From contig NZ_JAKLTQ010000004.1 of the NCBI RefSeq assembly GCF_022012395.1, positions 124,001-188,000 on the forward strand: 64,000 nt of DNA, written 5' to 3'. The position numbers were made by a program, and so were the translations under genes. The notes under the pieces are model-generated. The model was not told the origin of the DNA and did no database searches. It worked only from the letters and a program-made list of their open reading frames with translations. Shown piece by piece: positions 36,251 to 43,019 of this stretch; the first letter of the stretch is position 1, and each line of letters opens with the position of its first letter. This stretch comes from Arthrobacter hankyongi (GTDB taxonomy: Bacteria > Actinomycetota > Actinomycetes > Actinomycetales > Micrococcaceae).

Positions 36251-36267
36251 GTTGCCTGTCAGGCAAC
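36251..36267. promoter_or_regulatory. Palindromic operator upstream of the aminotransferase
   Basis: A perfect 17-bp dyad, GTTGCCTG-T-CAGGCAAC, lies 22 bp upstream of the aminotransferase start and 31 bp past the stop of the LuxR-type gene. It indicates separate control of the aminotransferase. The factor is not known. Confidence 0.65.
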
Positions 36268-36297
36268 AGCTGTTTTCTATCGCTCCGGGTGCGGGCC

Positions 36298-37269
36298 CTA
36301 GACCCAGCCCCGGTCCCGGGCCTTGAGGGCGGCTTGGAAGCGGCTGTCCGCGCCCAGCTCCTCCAGCATCCACGCAATGTGCCGGCGGCAGGTGCGGACG
36401 CTGATGTTCAGCCGGCGGGAGATCACCTCGTCGGAGTATCCCGCTGCCATGCCCTGAAGCACCGCCGCCTGGACACTGGTAAGGCCGGTGCCGCCGTCGT
36501 CCTCGTCCAGCCAGGGGTAGGGGGAGGCCAGATCCCAGCCGACGTTGAACAGGTGCGTGAAGATGTTGATCAGGCTGGCGTCGCGCACCACCAGGGCCGC
36601 CCGGTCTCCGGGGTGATGCTGGCGGCCGACCAGCGCCAGGCTCCGGTCGAAGATCATCAGTTTCAGCGGAACGTAGGTGAGCGTGCGGTATTCCAGGCCG
36701 GCCGGTGCGGTGGCGGCCACTGCCTTGCGGGTCGGCACGTGGTCGAGCGTGCTGGCGTTGTACAGGTTCTTGCGCACCACTCCGCGCTGCAGCAGTTCCA
36801 GGTCCTTCTGGATGCCTTCGTGGTGGACGTCCGCTGTGGACGCGGCAGGCTGGGCGATCAGGACCTGTTCGCCGACGTCCCGGCCGTAGTCGATCAGCAG
36901 GTTGCGGATGACCACCGGGTCCTCCAGCACCTCCACACCCGAATCCATCGCGATCTTCCTGCGTGCGGCGACATAGGCCGGCACCAGGGCGGCCATGTCG
37001 GCGCGGTGGCTGCCGATCTTGGTGCGCAGGTCGATCAGCAGCCGTTCGTCTGCCTCGACCAGCTGGGACAGCGCGACGTCGGGGGAGATGGCGACCATGT
37101 GGTCCGCGCCGTCGGCCGGAAGTTGGAAGAGCCGTCGGCCCGCCAGCTCCTCGATCGCCCTGTCCAGATCGCGCAGGGTGTAGCCGAGCGCGGTCGAGGC
37201 GTCCTCGCGGGACCAGCCTGGATGGGTCACCGCATACTGGTACAGCTCGAAGGCCGTGGTGCTGATCAT
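36298..37269 (-). CDS. LuxR-type HTH regulator with TrmB/wHTH-like N-terminus
   Basis: A 323-residue regulator. The N-terminal ~60 residues (FELYQYAVTHPGWSREDASTALGYTLRDLDRAIEEL) look like a winged-helix/TrmB-like domain; the C-terminus is a LuxR HTH (LTSVQAAVLQGMAAGYSDEVISRRLNISVRTCRRHI). The middle segment resembles the PLD-like sensor of this regulator class. Regulators of this build are often encoded beside lanthipeptide-type clusters in actinobacteria (from memory). The start at 37269 (MISTTAFEL) follows GGGGG. It is divergent from the peptide operon with 382 bp between them, so it is the best candidate controller. Confidence 0.82.
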   Translation of the reverse strand: MISTTAFELYQYAVTHPGWSREDASTALGYTLRDLDRAIEELAGRRLFQLPADGADHMVAISPDVALSQLVEADERLLIDLRTKIGSHRADMAALVPAYVAARRKIAMDSGVEVLEDPVVIRNLLIDYGRDVGEQVLIAQPAASTADVHHEGIQKDLELLQRGVVRKNLYNASTLDHVPTRKAVAATAPAGLEYRTLTYVPLKLMIFDRSLALVGRQHHPGDRAALVVRDASLINIFTHLFNVGWDLASPYPWLDEDDGGTGLTSVQAAVLQGMAAGYSDEVISRRLNISVRTCRRHIAWMLEELGADSRFQAALKARDRGWV

Positions 37270-37381
37270 CGAAAACCCCCTTCCGGCAAATCCATCCTTG
37301 CATGGCGGGCGTGGCAGCGCCGTCATGGCCGGAACCACCACCACTCTAGCGGCGTGCCGGGCTGGACCGCGCCCGATTTTC

Positions 37382-37420
37382 TATGGCAACTCTATGCCAT
37401 GGCAGGATCATGCCATGGTG
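37382..37420. promoter_or_regulatory. Cluster of TGCCATGG repeats in the divergent promoter region
   Basis: ATGGCA-N6-TGCCAT forms an inverted repeat at 37383-37400, the second half belongs to the palindrome TGCCATGGCA (37395-37404), and TGCCATGG recurs at 37411. This lies 113-150 bp upstream of the LuxR-type gene and 230 bp before the first peptide gene. The remaining intergenic stretch (37270-37651) holds a purine-rich leader with no other clear feature; the longer reading frame there (37440-37649) is judged non-coding. Confidence 0.45.
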
Positions 37421-37651
37421 CGGAGTGAGGCTGCCAATCATGCTTGAAATCCTAAAAATCCGCATCACGACAAGGAAGGAAGCCGTCTGCAGCGGCTGGC
37501 ACCAAGTGGTCAGACAGCGCCGAAAGTCCTCTACCGGGCATGTCCTGAAGTTGCCCCGGGAGCGGCTGGACATACCCGGCAGGCGGCGGAATTCTGGAGG
37601 TGCCGGGTTAGCCGCCCGCCTCAAGTCTCAGACACTCATAAGGGGATAGAC

Positions 37652-37816
37652 GTGTTGAAAAAGATTGCATGCACCACCGCCGGCCTGCTGGTTGCATTGG
37701 GCGCCCTGGCTGCCTCCACTCCGGCAGTCGCCGCCGATGCCGGCAGCCAGACCACTGTCCAGCCGGCCAAGGCGCCTTCCGGCATCATCCTCGCCGCCCG
37801 GGCCTGGGACTGGTAA
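37652..37816 (+). CDS. Sec-signal-bearing small peptide ending in AWDW (candidate RiPP precursor)
   Basis: A 54-residue ORF, GTG start with AAGGGG six bases upstream. It begins MLKKIACTTAGLLVALGALA and continues to AVA-AD, a textbook Sec signal peptide with cleavage expected after A27 or A28. The predicted mature part is about 26 residues with a Thr/Ser-containing start and an apolar end, IILAARAWDW. It contains no Cys, so lanthionine formation within it is impossible. It is the first gene of an operon with a stand-alone SpaB_C-domain protein. Too short for most annotation pipelines; the call rests on ribosome site, signal peptide and operon position. Confidence 0.72.
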   Translation: MLKKIACTTAGLLVALGALAASTPAVAADAGSQTTVQPAKAPSGIILAARAWDW

Positions 37817-37920
37817 ACCCTAAGCTGCCCCGTCCGGAAGCCATGCTGCTGAACCTGTAACCAGGGGCGGCCGGTCTTCCCCTCCCCCAACCCACCAGCG
37901 AGCCTTGTTAGGAGCAGCGC

Positions 37921-38889
37921 ATGAGCCAGCTGACAGCCATCCGCACGTCCGAGTCGCTCGGCCTCGAACCATACTGGTGGGTCCTGTCTATTTACACGGC
38001 TAGACAGGACGAGGCCGAAGCCGTCATAGGAGAACTGGTTACGCCATTGGTGGCCCACGCGCGCCGCGAAGGCGTGGGACGCTGGTACTTCAGCCAGCAT
38101 GACGGCCGGACGGGGCCCCACGTGAAGGTCCGGTTCCTGGGTTGCCGCTCCAGTCTCGACAGCCTCAGGCGGTTCGAACTGGCGGCCAGGAACCGGACCA
38201 GGTCCCTGGCCGGGGCCACCACCGAACAGCATTATGTCCTGTCGCCGCTGCATGACGCGTCGGCTGCCGTGGCCGCCGGCGTGGAGCTGCAGGAAGTGCA
38301 GGAGGCCGAGCTGGACCGTTTCGGCGGACCCGAAGGCCTGGCCCTGGCCGAGGAGGTGTTCGAGCTCTCCTCGGAGCTGGCCGTGTGGGCCACCCAGCGG
38401 TTCAGCAAGCGCCAGGGGCGCTCTGCCCTGGCTGCCCTGCTGCTGTCGGACGCGGCCTGGGCCATGTCCCACGGCACCCGTGCCGCCCAGTGGCCGGACC
38501 GGACGCGGCTGTCCTGGGACTACTGCTGGGACAACCACCTGCGCGCGTCGACGGCGGAACTGGGCCGCAATGGCGCGAAGGCCCGGGACGGATTGGCGGC
38601 GGGCCTGGCGTCCCGCACCGCTCCGATGCACCGGCTGATGGCGGCAACCGCGGCCGAGAGCAGCGTGCAGAACTGGCGGCGGCGGTGGACCCGAGCCATT
38701 GACACCTACCTCTACCGGGCAGACAAGGCCCGGACGAGCAGAAGCGCGCAGCATCTGACGTTCAGCCAGTCGCACCTGATGGTCAACCGGCTGGGCTTCA
38801 GTGCCTGGGAGGAAGCCTCCCTCGGCATCTACGCCCGGGGCTGGACTCCGGAAGTCGAGTCTTTCCTGCTGGAGAAGAGGGAACGATGA
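37921..38889 (+). CDS. Stand-alone thiopeptide-type / LanB C-terminal (SpaB_C) domain protein
   Basis: A 322-residue protein that is only the C-terminal domain of class I lanthipeptide dehydratases, the glutamate-elimination or cycloaddition fold. The N-terminal hallmark WWVLSIYTARQ is followed by GRWYFSQHDG and PHVKVRFLG (family HxRxR; here H67, K69, R71, so the first Arg is Lys), and the C-terminal motif SHLMVNRLGFSAWEEASLG carries H285, N289, R290, the region of the catalytic His. No glutamylation domain is encoded nearby. SD AGGAG at 37910. The stop overlaps the next peptide's start. A catalytic or structural role on the flanking peptides is inferred. Confidence 0.82.
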   Translation: MSQLTAIRTSESLGLEPYWWVLSIYTARQDEAEAVIGELVTPLVAHARREGVGRWYFSQHDGRTGPHVKVRFLGCRSSLDSLRRFELAARNRTRSLAGATTEQHYVLSPLHDASAAVAAGVELQEVQEAELDRFGGPEGLALAEEVFELSSELAVWATQRFSKRQGRSALAALLLSDAAWAMSHGTRAAQWPDRTRLSWDYCWDNHLRASTAELGRNGAKARDGLAAGLASRTAPMHRLMAATAAESSVQNWRRRWTRAIDTYLYRADKARTSRSAQHLTFSQSHLMVNRLGFSAWEEASLGIYARGWTPEVESFLLEKRER

Positions 38890-39047
38890 GCTCAATGAAC
38901 GGGACCGTGCCGGAGACGGCAGATCAGGGCGCCGCCATGGAGGCGCCGGCGGTGCTGGGTACCCATGGACAGGATGCCGACCTGCTGAACCTGCGTGGCG
39001 ACGAGTATTCGCGCGACGCGGCCTGGGCGGATCATTCCTGGCAGTAA
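38886..39047 (+). CDS. Second small peptide, ending in WADHSWQ (candidate RiPP precursor or partner)
   Basis: A 53-residue ORF translationally coupled to the SpaB_C gene by an ATGA overlap. It has no signal peptide: an acidic N-terminal ~35 residues (MSSMNGTVPETADQGAAMEA) containing DADLLNLRGDEY, then SRDAAWADHSWQ at the C-terminus. There is no Cys. An acidic leader with a hydrophobic LLNL patch before a short aromatic core is the general form of RiPP precursors. The terminator 39 bp after the stop supports its being the last gene of the operon. Its only similarity to the first peptide is length and Trp-rich end. Confidence 0.7.
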   Translation: MSSMNGTVPETADQGAAMEAPAVLGTHGQDADLLNLRGDEYSRDAAWADHSWQ

Positions 39048-39085
39048 CGGCGCAGGCAGCACGCCATCGGAAAATTTCATAAGCC

Positions 39086-39127
39086 ACTGGCCGGAACTCC
39101 CCCCAACGGTTCCGGCCAGTTCTTTTT
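39086..39127 (+). terminator. Strong rho-independent terminator of the peptide operon
   Basis: A 12-bp perfect stem (ACTGGCCGGAAC / GTTCCGGCCAGT) with an 11-nt loop is followed by TCTTTTTG. It ends the operon of the two peptides and SpaB_C protein and isolates it from the ABC operon. Confidence 0.92.
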
Positions 39128-39171
39128 GTCCGGCGGGCCCCGCCCCGCCGGAGCCTTGGCGGCGGACCAAA

Positions 39172-39218
39172 ATAGTTGATACTCACAACTATGGTGATTA
39201 TTAAGTTTTTTGAGTATC
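39172..39218. promoter_or_regulatory. Nested inverted repeats in an AT-rich promoter region
   Basis: ATAGTTG-N7-CAACTAT (39172-39192) overlaps GATACTCA-N25-TGAGTATC (39178-39218). The surrounding 39165-39260 is markedly AT-rich for this genome. It lies 130-175 bp upstream of the ABC solute-binding gene and probably holds that operon's promoter and operators. Nothing else is seen in 39128-39346. Confidence 0.6.
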
Positions 39219-39346
39219 GTGTGAATAACGATCGATTGATGTGTTTGACCTCACACGCGCAAGTCCGCGACAGTGAGTTCTGGACATCTGTTCGATCAGC
39301 GAACGGGGCAGCCGGCAAGGCCGGCTGCTGGATATAAGGAGCTCTA

Positions 39347-40330
39347 ATGAAACGTGCATTGACTGTGCTGGCGGCCGCGGCATCGGTACTGGCGCTGTCG
39401 GCCTGCGGCTCGGGATCCCCGAGCGGCGCAGGCTCTGCACCGGCCCCGTCCGCGGGGGCCGGCGGCAATCTGACCAAGATCACCGTCGGTGTCATCCCGA
39501 TTGTGGATACCGCGCCCATCTGGCTCGGCGAATCCAAAGGCTTCTTCAAGGAAGAAGGACTGGACCTTGACATCCAGACCGCAACCGGCGGCGCGGCGAT
39601 CGTTCCGGGCGTGGTCAGCGGCAGCTTCGACTTCGCCTTCTCCAACCTGGTTTCGGTCATGGTGGCCAAGGACAAGGGCCTGGACCTGAAGTTCGTGGCC
39701 AACGGCGCCTCCAGCACCGGCGACACGAAGAAGGACATCGGTGCGGTCGTCGTGCCGGCGGATTCGGACATCAAGTCGCCCAAGGACCTGGCGGGCAAGA
39801 AAGTGTCGGTCAACAACCTTTCGAACATCGGCGACACCACCATCAGTTCCGTAGTCGAGGCCGACGGCGGAGATCCCAAGAGCGTGGACTTCGTCGAGGT
39901 CGCCTTCCCGGATGCTCCCGCGGCGCTGGAGAACAAGCAGGTCGACGCCGCCTGGATCCTGGAGCCGTTCCTGAGCTCCGCGGTGGAAAAGGGCGCCCGG
40001 GTCATCACCTACAACTTCGCCGATTTCGATCCGGAACTGGACATCGCCGGCTACTTCACCACCGGCGACACCGTGGCCAATGACCCGGCCCTGGTGGAGA
40101 AGTTCACCAAGGCCATGAACAAGTCGCTGGAATACGCGCAGGACAACCCACAGGAGGTACGCGACATCGTGGGCACCTACACCAAGATCGACGCAGCGAC
40201 ACGGGACAAGATGACCCTCCCGCGCTACCGCGCCGAGTTCAATAAGGCTGCGGCCACCAAGCTGGGCGAGGCCGCCGCCAAGTACGGCACCCTGTCCCAG
40301 ACCCCGAACCTGGACCAGCTGCTGCCATGA
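39347..40330 (+). CDS. ABC transporter solute-binding lipoprotein (NMT1/SsuA-like)
   Basis: A 327-residue extracytoplasmic binding protein. A lipoprotein signal ends in LSAC (Cys 20) followed by a Ser/Gly/Ala-rich linker, and the mature part reads KITVGVIPIVDTAPIWLGESKGFFKEEGLDLDIQ, the pattern of SsuA/TauA/ThiY-like proteins. It delivers a small anion or organic molecule to the permeases encoded downstream (start of the first permease overlaps its stop by 4 bp). AAGGAG lies five bases before the ATG. Ligand unknown. First of a four-gene importer operon. Confidence 0.9.
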   Translation: MKRALTVLAAAASVLALSACGSGSPSGAGSAPAPSAGAGGNLTKITVGVIPIVDTAPIWLGESKGFFKEEGLDLDIQTATGGAAIVPGVVSGSFDFAFSNLVSVMVAKDKGLDLKFVANGASSTGDTKKDIGAVVVPADSDIKSPKDLAGKKVSVNNLSNIGDTTISSVVEADGGDPKSVDFVEVAFPDAPAALENKQVDAAWILEPFLSSAVEKGARVITYNFADFDPELDIAGYFTTGDTVANDPALVEKFTKAMNKSLEYAQDNPQEVRDIVGTYTKIDAATRDKMTLPRYRAEFNKAAATKLGEAAAKYGTLSQTPNLDQLLP

Positions 40331-41181
40331 GCGCCCCGGTGGTAACCACTTCCGGATCCGCTGCCTCCGGCAGCGGGCAGCACAGGGCGGTCCGGAAGCC
40401 GGCCAGAAAGTGGCCGGTCAAGCAGTTGCTGGGCCTCGCGGGCATTCTTGGCTTCCTGCTGGTGTGGGAACTGATCCCGCGCGCAGGCATTATCGAGGCC
40501 CGGTTCCTGCCCCCGGCTTCGGAAGTCATTGCCGCACTGGGCCGCGATTTCGGGCTGACCGCGTTCTGGGCGGCCGTCGGCGAGACGATGCTGGCCTGGT
40601 TCCTGGGCCTGCTCATGGCGATCGTGCTGGCGGTGGCGCTCGGCTTCGTCATCGGGTCCTCGTCCGTCCTGCGGAAGCTGACCAACTCCACCGTGGAGTT
40701 CCTGCGGCCGATTCCCTCGGTGGCGCTGATTCCGCTGGCCGTGCTGCTGTTCGGGGTGAAGATCGAGTCCTCCCTGATGCTCATTGTGTACGCCTCGTTC
40801 TGGCAGGTGTTCATCCAGGTCCTCTACGGCGTCGCGGACGTGGACAACGTCGCGATGCAGACCGCGCGGTCCTACGGGCTGGGCACGGCCGCCCGGGTGC
40901 GCTATGTGGTGTTCCCGACGGCGCTGCCGTACCTGATGACCGGGGTGCGCCTGGCCGCCTCGGTGGCGCTGATCCTGGCGATCACCGCCGAACTGGTGAT
41001 CGGCTCTCCGGGCCTGGGCCGGGAGATCGCGCTGGCGCAGTCCGGCGGGGCCATCTCCGGCATGTACGCCCTGGTCCTGGCCACCGGCCTGATCGGGGTA
41101 CTGATCAACCTGGTCATGCGGTTCATTGAGCGCAAGACCCTGTCCTGGCACTCCTCCGTGCGCTCCGAGGTGATCGTGTGA
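40327..41181 (+). CDS. ABC transporter permease (SsuC/TauC family)
   Basis: A 284-residue membrane protein with about six helices after a basic N-terminus. The EAA-type loop is QTARSYGLGTAARVRYVVFPTALPYLMTGVR, where it meets the ATPase. Family members import sulfonates, taurine, nitrate, pyrimidine precursors or aromatic acids. ATGA overlap with the binding protein upstream and GTGA overlap with the next permease. Together the two permeases suggest a heterodimeric channel, unusual for this family, which often uses one. Confidence 0.9.
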   Translation: MSAPVVTTSGSAASGSGQHRAVRKPARKWPVKQLLGLAGILGFLLVWELIPRAGIIEARFLPPASEVIAALGRDFGLTAFWAAVGETMLAWFLGLLMAIVLAVALGFVIGSSSVLRKLTNSTVEFLRPIPSVALIPLAVLLFGVKIESSLMLIVYASFWQVFIQVLYGVADVDNVAMQTARSYGLGTAARVRYVVFPTALPYLMTGVRLAASVALILAITAELVIGSPGLGREIALAQSGGAISGMYALVLATGLIGVLINLVMRFIERKTLSWHSSVRSEVIV

Positions 41182-41960
41182 AACCGGCCAATATTCTCAA
41201 GGCCCTCCTGTACGCCGTCGGGCTGCCGGCGGTCCTGGTCCTGATCTGGTGGGCCGCGACGCTGGGGGCGAAGAATTTCTTCGTCCCGACCCCCGGGACG
41301 CTGCTCTCCACCTTCGCCGAGACTTGGTTCGGGGAACGGATTGTCTCGGACGTGCTGCCGAGCCTCGGCCGGCTGGTGGTGGGGGTGGTTGCCGCCATCG
41401 TGCTGGGCATCGTGGCGGGGCTGCTGATCGGTTCGGTGAAGTGGCTGCGGGCCTTGACCGAGCCGGTGCTGGAGTTCTTCCGGGCTGTGCCGCCGCCGGT
41501 ACTGGTGCCGGTGCTGATGCTGCTGATGGGCATCACGGACTCGATGAAGGTGGTTGTGATCATCTCCGGCTGCATCTGGCCGGTGCTGCTGAACACCATC
41601 GAGGGCGTGCGCGCGATCGATCCGGTGCTTTCGGACTCGTCCCACACCTACGGGATCACCGGGGCCGCCCGGGTGCGCTACCTGGTGCTGCCCTCGGCCG
41701 GCCCGCAGATCATGGCCGGGGTGCGCCAGTGCCTGTCGATCGGCCTGATCCTGATGGTCATCTCGGAAATGTTCGCTTCGTCCTCCGGGCTCGGCTTCAC
41801 TATCGTGCAGTTCCAGCGCTCCTTTGCCATCCCCGAAATGTGGTCCGGCATCGTGATCCTGGGCCTGATCGGGGTGGCCATGTCCTTCATCTTCCAATTC
41901 ACCGAGCGCCGCATCCTGCGCTGGTACCACGGCCTGCGAGAGGTAGAAAATGCAGTCTGA
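41178..41960 (+). CDS. ABC transporter permease, second subunit (SsuC/TauC family)
   Basis: A 260-residue permease with about six helices. The EAA loop reads SSHTYGITGAARVRYLVLPSAGPQIMAGVRQ. GTG start overlapping the preceding stop. It overlaps the ATPase gene by 11 bases. It differs from the first permease throughout, so this is a second gene, not a tandem repeat. Confidence 0.9.
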   Translation: MKPANILKALLYAVGLPAVLVLIWWAATLGAKNFFVPTPGTLLSTFAETWFGERIVSDVLPSLGRLVVGVVAAIVLGIVAGLLIGSVKWLRALTEPVLEFFRAVPPPVLVPVLMLLMGITDSMKVVVIISGCIWPVLLNTIEGVRAIDPVLSDSSHTYGITGAARVRYLVLPSAGPQIMAGVRQCLSIGLILMVISEMFASSSGLGFTIVQFQRSFAIPEMWSGIVILGLIGVAMSFIFQFTERRILRWYHGLREVENAV

Positions 41961-42822
41961 AACCACCGACAAGACCACTATGCCCGCCGGCAGCCCGGCA
42001 CCGGCCGGACGCACCCTGCCCGAGGGCCAGGCCATGCTCTCGGTGCGGAACCTGAAGAAGGTCTACCAGACCGACGGCGGGCCGATCGAGGCCGTGCGCA
42101 ACCTGACCTTCGACCTGCGCGCCGGGGAGCTGGCCTGCCTGGTCGGGCCGTCGGGCTCGGGCAAGACCACGCTGCTGAAGTGCATCTCCGGGCTGATGGC
42201 CCCCACCGAGGGCCAGGTGCTCCTGGACGGGGCGGTGGTTTCCGGCCCGCCGAAGAAGATGGCCGTGGTGTTCCAGGAATACGGCCGCTCGCTCTTCCCC
42301 TGGATGCGGGTGCGCGAGAACGTCGAACTGCCGCTGAAGAACCAGGGTGTGCCGAAGGCCGAACGCGACAAGCTGGTGGACGAGGCGCTCGAGGCCGTGG
42401 GCCTGTCCCACGTGCCGATGTCCTACCCCTGGCAGCTCTCGGGCGGCATGCAGCAGCGCGTGGCCATCGCCCGCGCCGTGGCCTACCAGCCCGAGGTGCT
42501 ACTGATGGACGAGCCGTTCGCCGCCGTGGACGCCCAGACCCGCGCGGACCTGGAGGACCTGATCCGCACCGTGTGGAAGAAGCTCGGGGTCACCGTCCTG
42601 TTCGTCACCCACGACATCGACGAATCGGTCTACCTGGGCCAGCGCGTGATCATCCTCTCCTCCTCGCCGACCGTGATCCAGGAGGACCTGGTCATCGACC
42701 TGCCCGAGGAACGCGACCAGCTCAACACCCGCGCCCTGCCGCGCTTCACCGAGCTGCGCCACCACGTCTACGAGCAGATCCAGCTCGCCAAGCAGGGCCA
42801 CCGCCCCGCGGCGGCGCACTGA
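41950..42822 (+). CDS. ABC transporter ATP-binding protein (SsuB/TauB family)
   Basis: A 290-residue nucleotide-binding subunit. Walker A GPSGSGKTTLL, Q-loop VVFQEYGRSLFPWM, signature LSGGMQQRVAIARA, Walker B VLLMDEPFAAVD and switch His in VTHDIDES are all intact. The FQEYGRSLFPW stretch is common in the SsuB/TauB/NrtD-type group. The start at 41950 overlaps the second permease; a short Pro/Ala N-terminal tail precedes the domain. A terminator-like hairpin follows 18 bp later. Confidence 0.93.
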   Translation: MQSETTDKTTMPAGSPAPAGRTLPEGQAMLSVRNLKKVYQTDGGPIEAVRNLTFDLRAGELACLVGPSGSGKTTLLKCISGLMAPTEGQVLLDGAVVSGPPKKMAVVFQEYGRSLFPWMRVRENVELPLKNQGVPKAERDKLVDEALEAVGLSHVPMSYPWQLSGGMQQRVAIARAVAYQPEVLLMDEPFAAVDAQTRADLEDLIRTVWKKLGVTVLFVTHDIDESVYLGQRVIILSSSPTVIQEDLVIDLPEERDQLNTRALPRFTELRHHVYEQIQLAKQGHRPAAAH

Positions 42823-42840
42823 CCCTAAGGAGCGGCAAAC

Positions 42841-42878
42841 AGCAGGCGCCCTCCCCGGCTACGGGAAGGGCGCCTGCT
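42841..42878 (+). terminator. Hairpin terminator of the ABC operon
   Basis: A 12-bp perfect stem (AGCAGGCGCCCT / AGGGCGCCTGCT) with a 14-nt loop, followed by CTATGT, lies 18 bp past the ATPase stop. The T-run is weak but the stem is strong. Confidence 0.7.
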
Positions 42879-42929
42879 CTATGTCCGTGTATCCTCATGT
42901 CCCTCAAACTCCCCGATTTCCCCCGCCCC

Positions 42930-42980
42930 GCGTTCCGGGAATCCCCTGCACCTGCGGAACGCGGTGGATTCCCGGAACGC
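42930..42980. repeat. 15-bp inverted repeat near the end of the MarR gene
   Basis: Arms GCGTTCCGGGAATCC (42930-42944) and its exact complement at 42966-42980 enclose 21 bp, and C-rich and G-rich flanks extend the symmetry. It sits between the ABC terminator and the end of the leftward MarR gene. It could terminate the MarR transcript or be an intergenic REP-like element. Confidence 0.6.
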
Positions 42981-43019
42981 AGCGAGGTGGGGGAGGAGGG
43001 GCGGGGCCGGAGGGTGTGC

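Noticed and set aside
37440-37649. Open frame between the LuxR-type gene and the first peptide
   Set aside because: Basic, low-complexity translation, no ribosome site, and it ends two bases before the signal-peptide gene; more likely leader RNA.
37842-37859. Five-codon frame MLLNL after the first peptide, echoing LLNL in the second peptide
   Set aside because: CTG-rich words are common in this DNA and the frame has no ribosome site; the echo is probably chance.
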